Source: JABDQZ01 sp050049775 (GTDB taxonomy: Bacteria; Pseudomonadota; Gammaproteobacteria; Chromatiales; Chromatiaceae). From it: DNA of 64,000 nt. The position numbers and the translations under genes were made by a program. The stretch covers positions 1 to 64,000 of the forward strand of contig JASFVP010000009.1 in NCBI GenBank assembly GCA_050049775.1, in the 5' to 3' direction. Position 1 is the stretch's first letter; every line of letters starts with the position of its first letter. Positions 52,295 through 60,918 of the stretch are shown piece by piece. The notes beneath the pieces are model-generated. The model saw only the letters and a program-made list of their open reading frames with translations. It did no database searches and was not told the origin of the DNA.

Positions 52295-53398
52295 TTGTTT
52301 CAGAACCGCCCCCTGCCCTCCGCACTGGTTTGCGCCCGCCTGTTGCTGGCCGGCCTGCTTTTCTCGACGGCTGCGGTATTCGCCGCCAAGCCGGCCGCTC
52401 CAACACCGGTGTTTGTACTGCAGGTGCAGAAAGCCGACATCGAAGACCGCATCGAAGCCCTCGGCACACTGCGCGCCAACGAATCCATTGAACTGACCGC
52501 CGCCGTCACCGAAACCGTCAGTGAGCTGCATTTTGACGACGGTGACCGCGTCCAGGCCGAGCAGGTCCTGGTAGAAATGACCAGCAGCGAGGAACAGGCC
52601 CAGCTCGAGGAAGTGCGCGCCACCGCTGCCGAGGCATTGCGCCAGTACGAACGCATCAAGTCGTTGCGCAAGCAACAGACCGCCGCCGAGTCGCTGCTCG
52701 ACGAACGCCGCCGCGAACTGGAAACCGCACGTGCCCGTCTCAATGCGATTGAATCGCGCCTCGCCGACCGACTGCTGCGCGCACCCTTTGCCGGTGTCGT
52801 CGGCCTGCGCAACGTCAGTATCGGTGCACTGGTCGAGCCCGGCGATGTCATCACCACACTCGATGATGACAGCATCATGAAGCTCGACTTTGCCGTGCCG
52901 GCGATTTACCTGGCTGCGCTCAAGCCGGGGTTGCCAGTCCAGGCCACGACACGTGCCTGGCCGCAACGCCACTTTAGCGGTGAAGTCAAAAGCGTCGACA
53001 GTCGCGTCGATCCGGTTACGCGTACCATCGTCGTGCGCGCCCTGCTCAACAATCCGGATTTTGCCCTGCGCCCCGGCATGCTGATGCAGGTGGATTTGCT
53101 CAGCAGCCAGCGCCAGGCCATTGTCATTCCGGAAGAATGCCTGATCGCCAAAGCCGACAAGCAGTTCGTGTTTGTCGTCGGAACAGATAACAAGGCAGAG
53201 CAACGTGAAGTCACAATCGGCACACGGCGCCCGGGTGAAGTCGAAATCGTCACCGGCCTTGACGTTGGCGAGCGCGTCATCACCGACGGCGCACTCAAGT
53301 TGCGCCCTGGAGCCGAAGTCAGCATCCGTGCCATGGATGATGGCAAGACACCGGTCCACCAGTTACTCGAAAGTAAGACCGGCAGCAGCACGCCATGA
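52295..53398 (+). CDS. RND efflux periplasmic adaptor (membrane fusion protein)
   Basis: 367 residues beginning at a TTG nine bases after GGGAG; no ATG lies nearby that keeps the signal peptide (FQNRPLPSALVCARLLLAGL). HlyD-type order: barrel-sandwich halves (TAAVTETVSELHFDDGDRVQ and LLRAPFAGVVGLRNVSIGALVEPGD), coiled-coil hairpin (about 85-150), beta-barrel region (RHFSGEVKSVDSRVDPVTRT), and the membrane-proximal domain (VTIGTRRPGEVEIVTGLDVGE). It links the RND pump below to an outer membrane channel. Overlaps the pump gene by four bases (ATGA). Confidence 0.92.
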   Translation: MFQNRPLPSALVCARLLLAGLLFSTAAVFAAKPAAPTPVFVLQVQKADIEDRIEALGTLRANESIELTAAVTETVSELHFDDGDRVQAEQVLVEMTSSEEQAQLEEVRATAAEALRQYERIKSLRKQQTAAESLLDERRRELETARARLNAIESRLADRLLRAPFAGVVGLRNVSIGALVEPGDVITTLDDDSIMKLDFAVPAIYLAALKPGLPVQATTRAWPQRHFSGEVKSVDSRVDPVTRTIVVRALLNNPDFALRPGMLMQVDLLSSQRQAIVIPEECLIAKADKQFVFVVGTDNKAEQREVTIGTRRPGEVEIVTGLDVGERVITDGALKLRPGAEVSIRAMDDGKTPVHQLLESKTGSSTP

Positions 53399-56300
53399 TC
53401 CTGTCCGACGTTTCTGTCACGCGGCCGGTATTTGCGGCGGTCATGTCGCTGCTGTTGATCGCGTTTGGTCTGGTCTCGTTTGATCGTCTGCCATTGCGTG
53501 AATATCCGGACATCGATCCGCCCAAGGTATCGATCGAAACCCTGTATCCCGGTGCTGCAGCCAACGTCGTGGAAACGCGCATCACCGAACTCATCGAGGA
53601 CCGCATCGCCGGCGTCGAAGGCATTCGCTTTATTGAGTCGCAGAGCGAGGACGGCCGCTCGATCATCAATGTCGAGTTCTCCATCAATCGCGACGTCGAC
53701 GCGGCTGCCAACGACATCCGCGACCGTGTCTCGGCCGTGCTTGACGATCTGCCCGACGAGGCCGATCCACCCGAAATCCAGAAAGTCGACAGCAACGAAG
53801 ACGTCATCATGTGGCTGAATCTGGCCAGCGATCGCATGAGCGTACCCGAGCTGACCGACTATGCATCGCGCTACCTGGTCGACCGCTTTTCCGTACTCGA
53901 CGGTGTCGCGCGCGTGCGCGTTGGTGGCGGCCAGGTGTATGCCATGCGCGTCTGGCTGGACCGGCGTGAACTGGCGGCACGTGACTTGGCCGTGGCCGAT
54001 GTTGAAACGGCGCTGCGCGCCGAAAATGTCGAATTGCCGGCCGGCAGTATCGATTCGGGCGAACGCCAGTTCACCGTGCGCGTGCAGCGCAACTTCCGTA
54101 CCGCTGAGGACTTTACCAAGCTGGTGCTCAAACGCGGCGATGACGGTTATCTGATCCGCCTCGGTGATGTCGCCCGCGTGGAACGCGCTGCGGCTGAAGA
54201 CCGCTTGTTCTTCCGTGGCAACGGCGTGCCGATGGTTGGTATCGGCATCATCAAGCAGTCCACCGCCAACACGCTGGCCGTGGCGCGCGCCGCCAAGGCC
54301 GAGATGCAGCGCATTAATCCGACCCTGCCCGACGGCATGGCCATCAAGCAGAGTTACGACAGCTCGGTGTTTGTCGAAGGCGCCATCGACGAAGTCTTCA
54401 AGACACTCGGCAGCGCCATCTTGCTGGTCATCATCGTGATTTACCTGTTCCTGGGCAGCGCGCGTGCCATGCTGGTACCGGCGGTCACCGTGCCGGTGTC
54501 GCTGATCGCCACCTTCATCGTGCTGCTGGTGTTGGGCTTTTCCATCAACATCATCACCCTGCTGGCGCTGGTGCTGGCCATCGGCCTGGTGGTCGATGAC
54601 GCCATCGTGGTACTGGAAAACATTCACCGGCGCATGGAGCAGTACGGCGAGACTCGTCTGGTTGCCGCGTTTCGCGGCACACGCCAGGTCGGCTTCGCCG
54701 TGATCGCAACCACCGTGGTGCTGATTGCCGTATTTGTGCCGATCGCATTTTTGCAGGGTGACGTCGGCCGGCTGTTTTCCGAGTTCGCTTTAACCATGGC
54801 GGCGGCCGTGGCGTTTTCCAGCTTCGTGGCGCTGTCCTTATCGGCCATGCTGGCCTCCAAGGTATTGCCCGCGATGGAAAAACAAAGCCGTTTCAGTGGC
54901 CTGATCGATCGCGGCTTTCAGAAAGTACGCCACGCCTATATCAGGATCTTGCGTGGTGCCCTACATCATGCCTGGGTGGTCGGTCTGAGCTTTGTCGCCA
55001 TCCTGGCCGCAGCGCTGTGGCTGCTGCAATCTATTCCCAACGAATACGCACCGAAAGAAGACCGTGGTGTGTTCTATCTTATGGTTACCGGTCCGGAAGG
55101 CGCCTCCTACAAATACATTGCCGAGTACATGACGGAAATCGAAAGCCGCATGATGCCGTTGGTCGAGTCCGGTGAAATCTCTCGCCTGCTGGTACGTGCA
55201 CCGCGTGCGTTTGGCAATTACGAGATCTTCAATACCGGCATCGTCATCAATGTATTAAGCGACTGGTCAACACGACGCTCGGCCTGGGAAATCATGGACG
55301 ATGTGCGCCAGCGTCTGGGCGACCTGCCCGGTGTGCGCGCCTTCCCGGTCATGCGTCAGGGCTTTGGTGCGCGCGTGCAAAAGCCGGTGCAGTTTGTCAT
55401 CGGTGGCGGCACTTATAGCGAACTGGCCGAATGGCGTGACATCCTGTTGAAAAAGATCAACGAGGACAATCCGGGCCTGGTTGGCCTCGACTGGGATTAC
55501 AAGGAAACCAAACCACAGCTGCAGATCGTGATCGATTACGACCGCGCCGCCGACCTCGGCGTCACCGTCAACAGCATCGGCCGCACACTGGAGACCATGC
55601 TCGGCTCACGCCGCGTCACCACCTACATCGATGCCGGTGAGGAATACGATGTCATCCTCGAAGGCGAGCGCCCAACACAACGCACGCCGACCAACATGGA
55701 GAACCTGTATGTGCGTTCGCAGCGCACCGGCGAACTGGTGCCGTTGTCGAATCTGGTGCAGATCAAGGAGTTCGCTGACTCCATCAGCCTGAATCGTTAC
55801 AACCGTGTACGCGCGATCACCCTGCAGGCCAACCTTGCCGATGGCGTGTCACTCGGTGATGCCCTGTCGCATCTGGAAAACCTGGTTGAACAGCATCTGC
55901 CCGGCAATGTGATTGTCGATTACAAGGGCCAGTCGCGCGATTTCCGTTTCGCTGGTGGTTCGATCCTGTTCACCATGCTGCTCGGCGCCATGGTGGTGTA
56001 TCTGGTGTTGGCCGCGCAATTCGAAAGCTGGCTGCATCCACTGGTCATCATGCTGACCGTGCCACTGGCCATGACCGGCGCCCTGCTCGGTCTGTATTTG
56101 ACTGACCAGACACTCAATGTTTACAGCCAGATTGGCCTGATCATGCTGATCGGCCTAGCCGCCAAAAACGGCATCCTCATTGTCGAGTTCGCCAACCAGT
56201 TGCGTGACCATGGCCATGCCTTTCACGCAGCCTTGATCGAAGCCGCCGAGGTACGCTTTCGGCCGATCGTCATGACCGGCATCACCACCATTGCCGGTTC

Positions 56301-56499
56301 GGTGCCCTTGCTGCTGTCATCCGGCGCCGGTAGTGAAACCCGCCTGGTGATCGGCACCGTCATCATCAGCGGCGTACTCGCCGCGACTTTGTTTACTCTG
56401 TTCATCGTCCCGGTCGCTTATGACAAGCTGGCGCAGAAAACCGGCTCACCCGGCGACACACGCAAGCGCCTGGAACAGCAAATGCCAACCGAAAAATAG
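53395..56499 (+). CDS. RND multidrug efflux permease (HAE1 type)
   Basis: 1034 residues, the AcrB/MexF length. N terminus MILSDVSVTRPVFAAVMSLL, porter loops, and the proton-relay helices: LALVLAIGLVVDDAIVVLEN (Asp pair) and GLAAKNGILIVEFANQLRDHG (Lys). A PTQRTPTNMENLYVRSQRTGELVPLSNL segment lies in the second porter half. It pumps drugs or lipid-like compounds across the envelope with the adaptor encoded just upstream. No outer membrane channel gene is in the operon, so a shared TolC-type channel is likely. The next gene, a methyltransferase, starts six bases downstream. Confidence 0.94.
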   Translation: MILSDVSVTRPVFAAVMSLLLIAFGLVSFDRLPLREYPDIDPPKVSIETLYPGAAANVVETRITELIEDRIAGVEGIRFIESQSEDGRSIINVEFSINRDVDAAANDIRDRVSAVLDDLPDEADPPEIQKVDSNEDVIMWLNLASDRMSVPELTDYASRYLVDRFSVLDGVARVRVGGGQVYAMRVWLDRRELAARDLAVADVETALRAENVELPAGSIDSGERQFTVRVQRNFRTAEDFTKLVLKRGDDGYLIRLGDVARVERAAAEDRLFFRGNGVPMVGIGIIKQSTANTLAVARAAKAEMQRINPTLPDGMAIKQSYDSSVFVEGAIDEVFKTLGSAILLVIIVIYLFLGSARAMLVPAVTVPVSLIATFIVLLVLGFSINIITLLALVLAIGLVVDDAIVVLENIHRRMEQYGETRLVAAFRGTRQVGFAVIATTVVLIAVFVPIAFLQGDVGRLFSEFALTMAAAVAFSSFVALSLSAMLASKVLPAMEKQSRFSGLIDRGFQKVRHAYIRILRGALHHAWVVGLSFVAILAAALWLLQSIPNEYAPKEDRGVFYLMVTGPEGASYKYIAEYMTEIESRMMPLVESGEISRLLVRAPRAFGNYEIFNTGIVINVLSDWSTRRSAWEIMDDVRQRLGDLPGVRAFPVMRQGFGARVQKPVQFVIGGGTYSELAEWRDILLKKINEDNPGLVGLDWDYKETKPQLQIVIDYDRAADLGVTVNSIGRTLETMLGSRRVTTYIDAGEEYDVILEGERPTQRTPTNMENLYVRSQRTGELVPLSNLVQIKEFADSISLNRYNRVRAITLQANLADGVSLGDALSHLENLVEQHLPGNVIVDYKGQSRDFRFAGGSILFTMLLGAMVVYLVLAAQFESWLHPLVIMLTVPLAMTGALLGLYLTDQTLNVYSQIGLIMLIGLAAKNGILIVEFANQLRDHGHAFHAALIEAAEVRFRPIVMTGITTIAGSVPLLLSSGAGSETRLVIGTVIISGVLAATLFTLFIVPVAYDKLAQKTGSPGDTRKRLEQQMPTEK

Positions 56500-56504
56500 A
56501 CACT

Positions 56505-57146
56505 ATGTTTCTTGCACGCTTTCTCCCGCCACGCATACTGTCGTTGCAGGCTCGCAAACCCAGCGGCCTGATCGGCCGTTACATCATGACGCCGATCTTC
56601 AATGCCGGTAATGCCGATCTCAATAACTTTGTGCTACACAACCTCGAGCTGCAACCGACCGATCGGGTGCTGGAAATCGGCTTTGGTCCCGGTAAACTGA
56701 TTCACGACATGGCAAACATCATCACTGATGGCAGTATCAATGGCATCGATTTTTCAGGCACCATGCTGAAGCAGGCCAGTAAAGTGAATCGGCATCACAT
56801 CGATAGCGGCAAGGTGCGGCTGCAACAGTGCGATTGCATGCAGCTGCCGTTTGATGACGCATCGTTTGACAAACTCTGCACCAGCAATACCCTGTATTTC
56901 TGGCGGCAACCGGAAGTGAATCTAGGGGAAATACATCGGGTACTGCGTCCCGGTGGCAGGATAGCCATCGGCTTCAGGGATGCGGAGCAAATGCGCAGCC
57001 TGCCCCTGAGTGAGGACATTTTTCGCACGTATTCCCGGGACGAAGTCATCAACCTGCTGGGCGATGCCGGTTTTCAACAACCGCACATCACGGGCCGGGA
57101 CGGCTCGCCGTTTTATTCCTATTGCGCCGTCGCCAGCAGGATTTAA
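56505..57146 (+). CDS. Class I SAM methyltransferase
   Basis: 213 residues. VLEIGFGPGKLIHDMA is the SAM motif, followed by GIDFSGTMLKQAS, QLPFDDASFDKLCTSNTLYF and EIHRVLRPGGRIAIGF, the pattern of UbiE/COQ5-type or methyltransferase-11 proteins. The first 30 residues (MFLARFLPPRILSLQARKPS) are basic and hydrophobic, possibly a membrane-associated helix. It may belong to the RND operon or stand alone; the substrate is unknown. Confidence 0.85.
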   Translation: MFLARFLPPRILSLQARKPSGLIGRYIMTPIFNAGNADLNNFVLHNLELQPTDRVLEIGFGPGKLIHDMANIITDGSINGIDFSGTMLKQASKVNRHHIDSGKVRLQQCDCMQLPFDDASFDKLCTSNTLYFWRQPEVNLGEIHRVLRPGGRIAIGFRDAEQMRSLPLSEDIFRTYSRDEVINLLGDAGFQQPHITGRDGSPFYSYCAVASRI

Positions 57147-57272
57147 AAGCATTACTGGCCAATACTGAAACTTCTTAGGCAATAAATTCACGCATTGTGA
57201 CGCAAATCTCAAGCGCCACGCGAGCCGGACGATATGTTTAGTATCTTCAAATGCCTTATGAAGGAGTGGAAG

Positions 57273-57473
57273 ATGTCCGGATATTATCCTGCAATTGCTT
57301 TATCAGTGATTTCCGCTTTGCTGCTGGCGCAACTCGCCTTGTCTGCACTACGTCGATCAGCCCGCCAGACCGTTAAGGCTAGACGCCGAAGAGATTACCC
57401 GACCATAGCCTCAACTCAGCGAAGTGAATCAAAAAACTTCGCACGCAGTTCAAACCATCAACATCACGACTGA
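57273..57473 (+). CDS. Small single-span membrane protein
   Basis: 66 residues: a hydrophobic helix YPAIALSVISALLLAQLALS near the start, then a basic, disordered tail rich in Arg and Ser (RRSARQTVKARRRRD). AAGGAG lies seven bases upstream of the chosen ATG; a longer frame has no site. No family recognised. It could be a topological partner of the next small gene. Confidence 0.55.
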   Translation: MSGYYPAIALSVISALLLAQLALSALRRSARQTVKARRRRDYPTIASTQRSESKNFARSSNHQHHD

Positions 57474-57521
57474 CAAGCGGTCAATCACCGCCATTGAACA
57501 GCGCTTAACCGAGGATTTGTT

Positions 57522-57785
57522 ATGCAAAACCACAGTCTCACCATCCCGACCGATGCCATGATCGCACTGGAAAATGGCAACAAGATCGAGGCGATCAAAC
57601 ATGTCCGAATTGCCGAAGGACTGGGGCTAAAGGAAGCCAAGGAACTCGTGGAGTTATACATCCAGCAAAACCCGAATGTGCAAAGCCGCCTGGAAGCGGC
57701 CAATGCCGAAAATGCAAAAAATGCATTCAACTGGGTTTTGATTTTTGGCGCCATTGCGACGCTGGTGTATTTCTATCTCAATTGA
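57522..57785 (+). CDS. Membrane protein with L7/L12 C-terminal-like domain
   Basis: 87 residues. NKIEAIKHVRIAEGLGLKEA with the following KELVE reads like the C-terminal domain of ribosomal protein bL12 (KI-x-IK-x-VR-x3-GLGLKEAK-x2-V). Unlike bL12 it ends with a membrane helix (FNWVLIFGAIATLVYFYLN) and lacks the N-terminal dimerisation and hinge. Such short proteins are known to annotation as 'ribosomal L7/L12-like' with no function. The ATG is preceded by GAGG and a TTTGTT stretch. Confidence 0.75.
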   Translation: MQNHSLTIPTDAMIALENGNKIEAIKHVRIAEGLGLKEAKELVELYIQQNPNVQSRLEAANAENAKNAFNWVLIFGAIATLVYFYLN

Positions 57786-57822
57786 GAAAAGCGCTAACAA
57801 TCAACCCCGGCCAGTTCCTGAT

Positions 57823-59106
57823 CTAACCCCGTGCTGCAGACGCATTCGCTGATGACCTGTTGCGATTACGATTGCGACTCTGCTTTTGTCCCGGTCTGCG
57901 CGTTGCAGCATTCCTGTTGCCATTGGCACTGCGTTTTTTCTGGATCGGCTCGGCCTTGATAGAAGGATCCGGCTCGTAACCGGGCAGCACCTGCTTGGGA
58001 ATCTCACGCTTCAACAGGCGCTCAATATCCTTCAACAACTTGTGCTCATCAACACACACCAGCGACACCGCCTCGCCTTCCTTACCGGCGCGACCGGTAC
58101 GGCCAATACGATGCACGTAATCTTCCGGCACATTCGGTAACTCAAAATTCACCACATGCGGAAGCTGATCGATATCCAGGCCGCGCGCGGCAATATCGGT
58201 CGCCACCAGCACCCGTACTTCACCGCTTTTAAAACCGGCCAGGGCGCGCGTACGGGCGCCCTGACTTTTATTACCATGGATGGCCGCTGCGCTGAGACCA
58301 TCCGCCTCGAGCTGCTGCGACAAGCGATTGGCACCGTGTTTGGTGCGTGTAAACACCAGCACCTGTCGCCAGTTATTTGAGCCAATCATATGACTCAACA
58401 ACTCCGCCTTGCGTTTCCTGTCGACCGGATGCACACGCTGCTCAATACGCTCGGCCGTGGTGTTGCGACGCGCCACTTCAATCAGTTCCGGACTGTTGAG
58501 CAGGCGGTCAGCCAGCTGTTTGATCCCGTCCGAGAATGTTGCGGAAAACAACAGGTTCTGGCGCGCATGGTTTTTCGGCAGCAATGCCAGCACCTTGCGG
58601 ATGTCGTGAATAAAGCCCATATCGAGCATGCGATCGGCTTCATCGAGCACCAGGATTTCCACCTGTGACAGATCCAGCGTACGCTGGCCGGCGTGGTCCA
58701 GCAGGCGCCCCGGGGTCGCCACCAGGATATCCACGCCACGGCGCAGTTTTTCGATTTGCGGGTTGATTTTAACGCCGCCAAAAATCACCGCTGAATTGAG
58801 CGGCAAGTGGCGACCATAGGTGGCCACGCTTTCACCGACCTGCGCCGCCAACTCCCGGGTTGGTGTGAGCACCAGCGCACGCACCGGGCGGTGGCCTTTT
58901 GCCGCTGGCCTGGCACTCAGCAGTTGCAGCAATGGCAACGTGAAGCCGGCGGTTTTACCGGTGCCAGTCTGGGCGCCGGCCAGCACGTCCTTGCCCTGCA
59001 AAATAACGGGGATGGCGCTGCGCTGGATAGGAGTGGGTTCGGTATAGCCTTGCTGCTTGATCGCACGCAGGAGTTCAGCCGACAGGCCGAGGTTTTCAAA
59101 TGACAT
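57823..59106 (-). CDS. rhlE: DEAD-box RNA helicase, RhlE type
   Basis: 427 residues. Q motif QRSAIPVILQG, AQTGTGKT, PTRELAAQV, TPGRLLDH, VLDEADRMLDMG, SAT in FSATFSDG, and the C-terminal RecA-like domain with TDIAARGLD and HRIGRTGRAG. After it comes a basic, low-complexity tail (RNRNRNRSSANASAARG). RhlE-type helicases remodel ribosomal RNA and RNA decay complexes in the cytoplasm. I start at MSFENLGL, after GGAG; an earlier in-frame start lacks a site. Confidence 0.94.
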   Translation of the reverse strand: MSFENLGLSAELLRAIKQQGYTEPTPIQRSAIPVILQGKDVLAGAQTGTGKTAGFTLPLLQLLSARPAAKGHRPVRALVLTPTRELAAQVGESVATYGRHLPLNSAVIFGGVKINPQIEKLRRGVDILVATPGRLLDHAGQRTLDLSQVEILVLDEADRMLDMGFIHDIRKVLALLPKNHARQNLLFSATFSDGIKQLADRLLNSPELIEVARRNTTAERIEQRVHPVDRKRKAELLSHMIGSNNWRQVLVFTRTKHGANRLSQQLEADGLSAAAIHGNKSQGARTRALAGFKSGEVRVLVATDIAARGLDIDQLPHVVNFELPNVPEDYVHRIGRTGRAGKEGEAVSLVCVDEHKLLKDIERLLKREIPKQVLPGYEPDPSIKAEPIQKKRSANGNRNAATRRPGQKQSRNRNRNRSSANASAARG

Positions 59107-59249
59107 TGGGTATGACTCCGGTTTTGCCCTGGCGCAAGCACACAAGCTGGCGAAAACCGGTTCGGGCTGATAAAGGTATTCTTGTGGTAGCGGGAGGCCT
59201 GATGCTCCGGTAAAGGAGAGGCAAGGACAAACGACTCAAGAGTGGTTCC

Positions 59250-59291
59250 GGCGACTTGATGTCGCCCAGGGTGCTAACCGGTCAGGCACCC
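59250..59291 (-). other. Tandem hairpins in the rhlE leader
   Basis: GGCGAC-TTGAT-GTCGCC (59250-59266) and GGGTGC...GCACCC (59269-59291) are adjacent stems about 145 bases upstream of the rhlE start. Structured leaders are common on helicase genes that regulate their own mRNA, but nothing more specific is visible. Confidence 0.4.
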
Positions 59292-59379
59292 GGAATACTG
59301 CGCGTAGCTTAGCAGAAGCCTGAAAAATAATCTTGATTATTTTCGGGGAGAACGGCCTGATTCAGCCTGTAAGCGCGTT

Positions 59380-59526
59380 TTAGATATCCGCTTTTTGTAC
59401 GCCGGCTTTATGACGTCCCAGTTCACGTAACAAACGCCAGTGCTGACGACGGGCGCTTTCACGCTTTGGTTGAAACAAGCGCACCAGTCGACGCAACAGG
59501 CGCAACTCCACTTTTTCGGATTGCAT
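59380..59526 (-). CDS. Small basic protein beside bfd (48 aa)
   Basis: A 48-residue frame, MQSEKVELRLLRRLVRLFQP then KRESARRQHWRLLRELGRHK, very rich in Arg, Leu and Lys. It begins 14 bases after the bfd stop on the same strand, after a weak GAGTGAG site. It could be a small RNA- or membrane-binding protein, but coding is not proven; no family recognised. Confidence 0.4.
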   Translation of the reverse strand: MQSEKVELRLLRRLVRLFQPKRESARRQHWRLLRELGRHKAGVQKADI

Positions 59527-59540
59527 AATTACTTGCTCAC

Positions 59541-59753
59541 TCAGGCGGTAGCCAGTTGCTGACCGAGCGACATTTCATTATATGACTGTTCCGCCAGTGC
59601 TTGGTGCAACACCTTGCGTGCGCAATCAGAGCAACGACCACAACAACTCGACACCTTGAGTTCGCTACACAAGGCCTCCATGGTGCAGATACCGTCATCC
59701 ACGGCATCGCGGATTTGACCATCGGTCACACTGTTGCAGACACAGACATACAT
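59541..59753 (-). CDS. bfd: Bacterioferritin-associated ferredoxin
   Basis: 70 residues with the four-cysteine [2Fe-2S] pattern CVCN...CCGRC (C4, C6, C38, C41 in MYVCVCNSVTDGQIRDAVDD and SSCCGRCSDCARKVL). Bfd docks on bacterioferritin and reduces the stored iron so that it can leave the cage. A Fur box lies immediately upstream, between this gene and the divergent bfr pair, so both are probably repressed by Fur-iron. Confidence 0.92.
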   Translation of the reverse strand: MYVCVCNSVTDGQIRDAVDDGICTMEALCSELKVSSCCGRCSDCARKVLHQALAEQSYNEMSLGQQLATA

Positions 59754-59795
59754 GATTTGCCCCTCGTTTGTATCACTTGCAAATTATATTAGTAC

Positions 59796-59817
59796 AAATG
59801 AGAACGATTTGCATTAT
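59796..59817. promoter_or_regulatory. Fur box between bfd and bfr
   Basis: AAATGAGAACGATTTGCATT reads as a Fur-type site (GA-rich and TTTGCATT halves) in the divergent intergenic region, 43 bases upstream of bfd and about 100 upstream of the first bacterioferritin gene. Confidence 0.7.
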
Positions 59818-59918
59818 TTATTTAAAGACAGGATCCTGTCAAGCGTTTACAATAGTTTTTCAATGTCTATCCCCTCGAACAGACCCACAACCCGTATTAG
59901 CAACCAGGAGTCCAAGAC

Positions 59919-60383
59919 ATGCAGGGAGACCGCGAAACCATCCAGGTGTTGAACGCTGTTTTAAAAGTCCAGCTCACCGCCATTAACCAGTTTTTCCTCC
60001 ACGCCCGAATGCTCGGCAACTGGGGCCTGGGAAAACTTAACGAGAAGGATTACAAGCAATCCATCAAAGCCATGAAGCAGGCCGATGATGTCATCGAGCG
60101 CGTGCTGTTTCTGGAAGGGCTGCCCAACCTGCAGGATCTCGGCAAATTGCTGATCGGCGAAAACGTGCCCGAGATTCTCGCCAACGACCTGCAACTACGT
60201 CAGGAAGAGCGCAGTGGCCTGTTAAGTGCAGTCGCACACTGTGAATCCAGTCAGGATTACGTCAGCCGTGAACTGATCGAGCACCTGCTGGAAGAATGTG
60301 AAGAACAGATCGACTGGATTGAAAGCCAGCAGTGGTTAATTGAAAACAGCGGACTGGAAAACTACCTCCAGTCGCAGATGTGA
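59919..60383 (+). CDS. bfr: Haem-type bacterioferritin subunit (ferroxidase-defective)
   Basis: 154 residues, bacterioferritin fold. M52 (AMKQAD), the haem ligand, is present, but the ferroxidase ligands of E. coli Bfr are changed: E18 to Q, E51 to A, H54 to Q, E94 to R, H130 to Q, with Cys near the E127 position. So this subunit should bind haem and not oxidise iron. It is followed after 17 bases by a complementary subunit. AGGAG precedes the ATG. It should be active only in a mixed cage, as reported for Bfr pairs in some other bacteria. Confidence 0.9.
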   Translation: MQGDRETIQVLNAVLKVQLTAINQFFLHARMLGNWGLGKLNEKDYKQSIKAMKQADDVIERVLFLEGLPNLQDLGKLLIGENVPEILANDLQLRQEERSGLLSAVAHCESSQDYVSRELIEHLLEECEEQIDWIESQQWLIENSGLENYLQSQM

Positions 60384-60400
60384 GTCAGGGAGAAATTACA

Positions 60401-60868
60401 ATGAAAGGCAATAAAAAAGTCATCAAACAATTACAGTCACTGCTGCGCGGCGAACTGGCGGCGCGTGACCAGTATTTCACACATTCCCGCATGTACGACG
60501 ACTGGGGCCTGAGCAAGCTTTACGAGCGTCTCGACCACGAAATGCAGGAAGAAACAGAACACGCCGACGCGTTGATCAAACGCATGCTGTTTCTGGAAGC
60601 AACGCCGGACCTGTCGGAACAGGACGGCCTGCGCATCGGCACTGATGTTCCTTCCATGCTGAAAAATGACCTCGAAGTGGAATACGAAGTTACCGCCGCC
60701 CTGAAAAAGGCGATTGCCGTGTGCGAGGAAGAGCAGGACTACCAGACCCGCGAAATTCTCGAAGTCATGCTCAAGGATACCGAAGAAGACCACGCCTACT
60801 GGCTGGAAAAGCAGCTTGGCCTGATCGACAAGATCGGTCTGAAAAATTATCTGCAGTCACAGATGTGA
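60401..60868 (+). CDS. bfr: Ferroxidase-type bacterioferritin subunit (no haem ligand)
   Basis: 155 residues with the full set of ferroxidase ligands (E18, E51, H54, E94, E127, H130) in LLRGELAARDQYFTHSR, QEETEHADAL, EVEYEV and KDTEEDHAYW. Position 52 is Thr instead of Met, so the haem ligand is lost. This is the mirror image of the subunit encoded just upstream, so together they probably form a heteromeric 24-subunit cage. A GGGAG site precedes this ATG. A good hairpin follows the stop. Confidence 0.92.
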   Translation: MKGNKKVIKQLQSLLRGELAARDQYFTHSRMYDDWGLSKLYERLDHEMQEETEHADALIKRMLFLEATPDLSEQDGLRIGTDVPSMLKNDLEVEYEVTAALKKAIAVCEEEQDYQTREILEVMLKDTEEDHAYWLEKQLGLIDKIGLKNYLQSQM

Positions 60869-60873
60869 CCACT

Positions 60874-60902
60874 GGCCGCCGCTGTCACAGGCAGCGGCGG
60901 CC
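60874..60902. terminator. Terminator-like hairpin after the bfr genes
   Basis: GGCCGCCGCTG-TCACAGG-CAGCGGCGGCC, an 11-base perfect stem, lies between the convergent bfr and ligase genes, with little U run. Confidence 0.65.
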
Positions 60903-60918
60903 GGCAAGCACGAGCTGT

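Noticed and set aside
52906..54627. 573-residue open frame on the minus strand
   Set aside because: Antisense to the RND pump and adaptor; Asp/His-rich low-complexity sequence, no motif.
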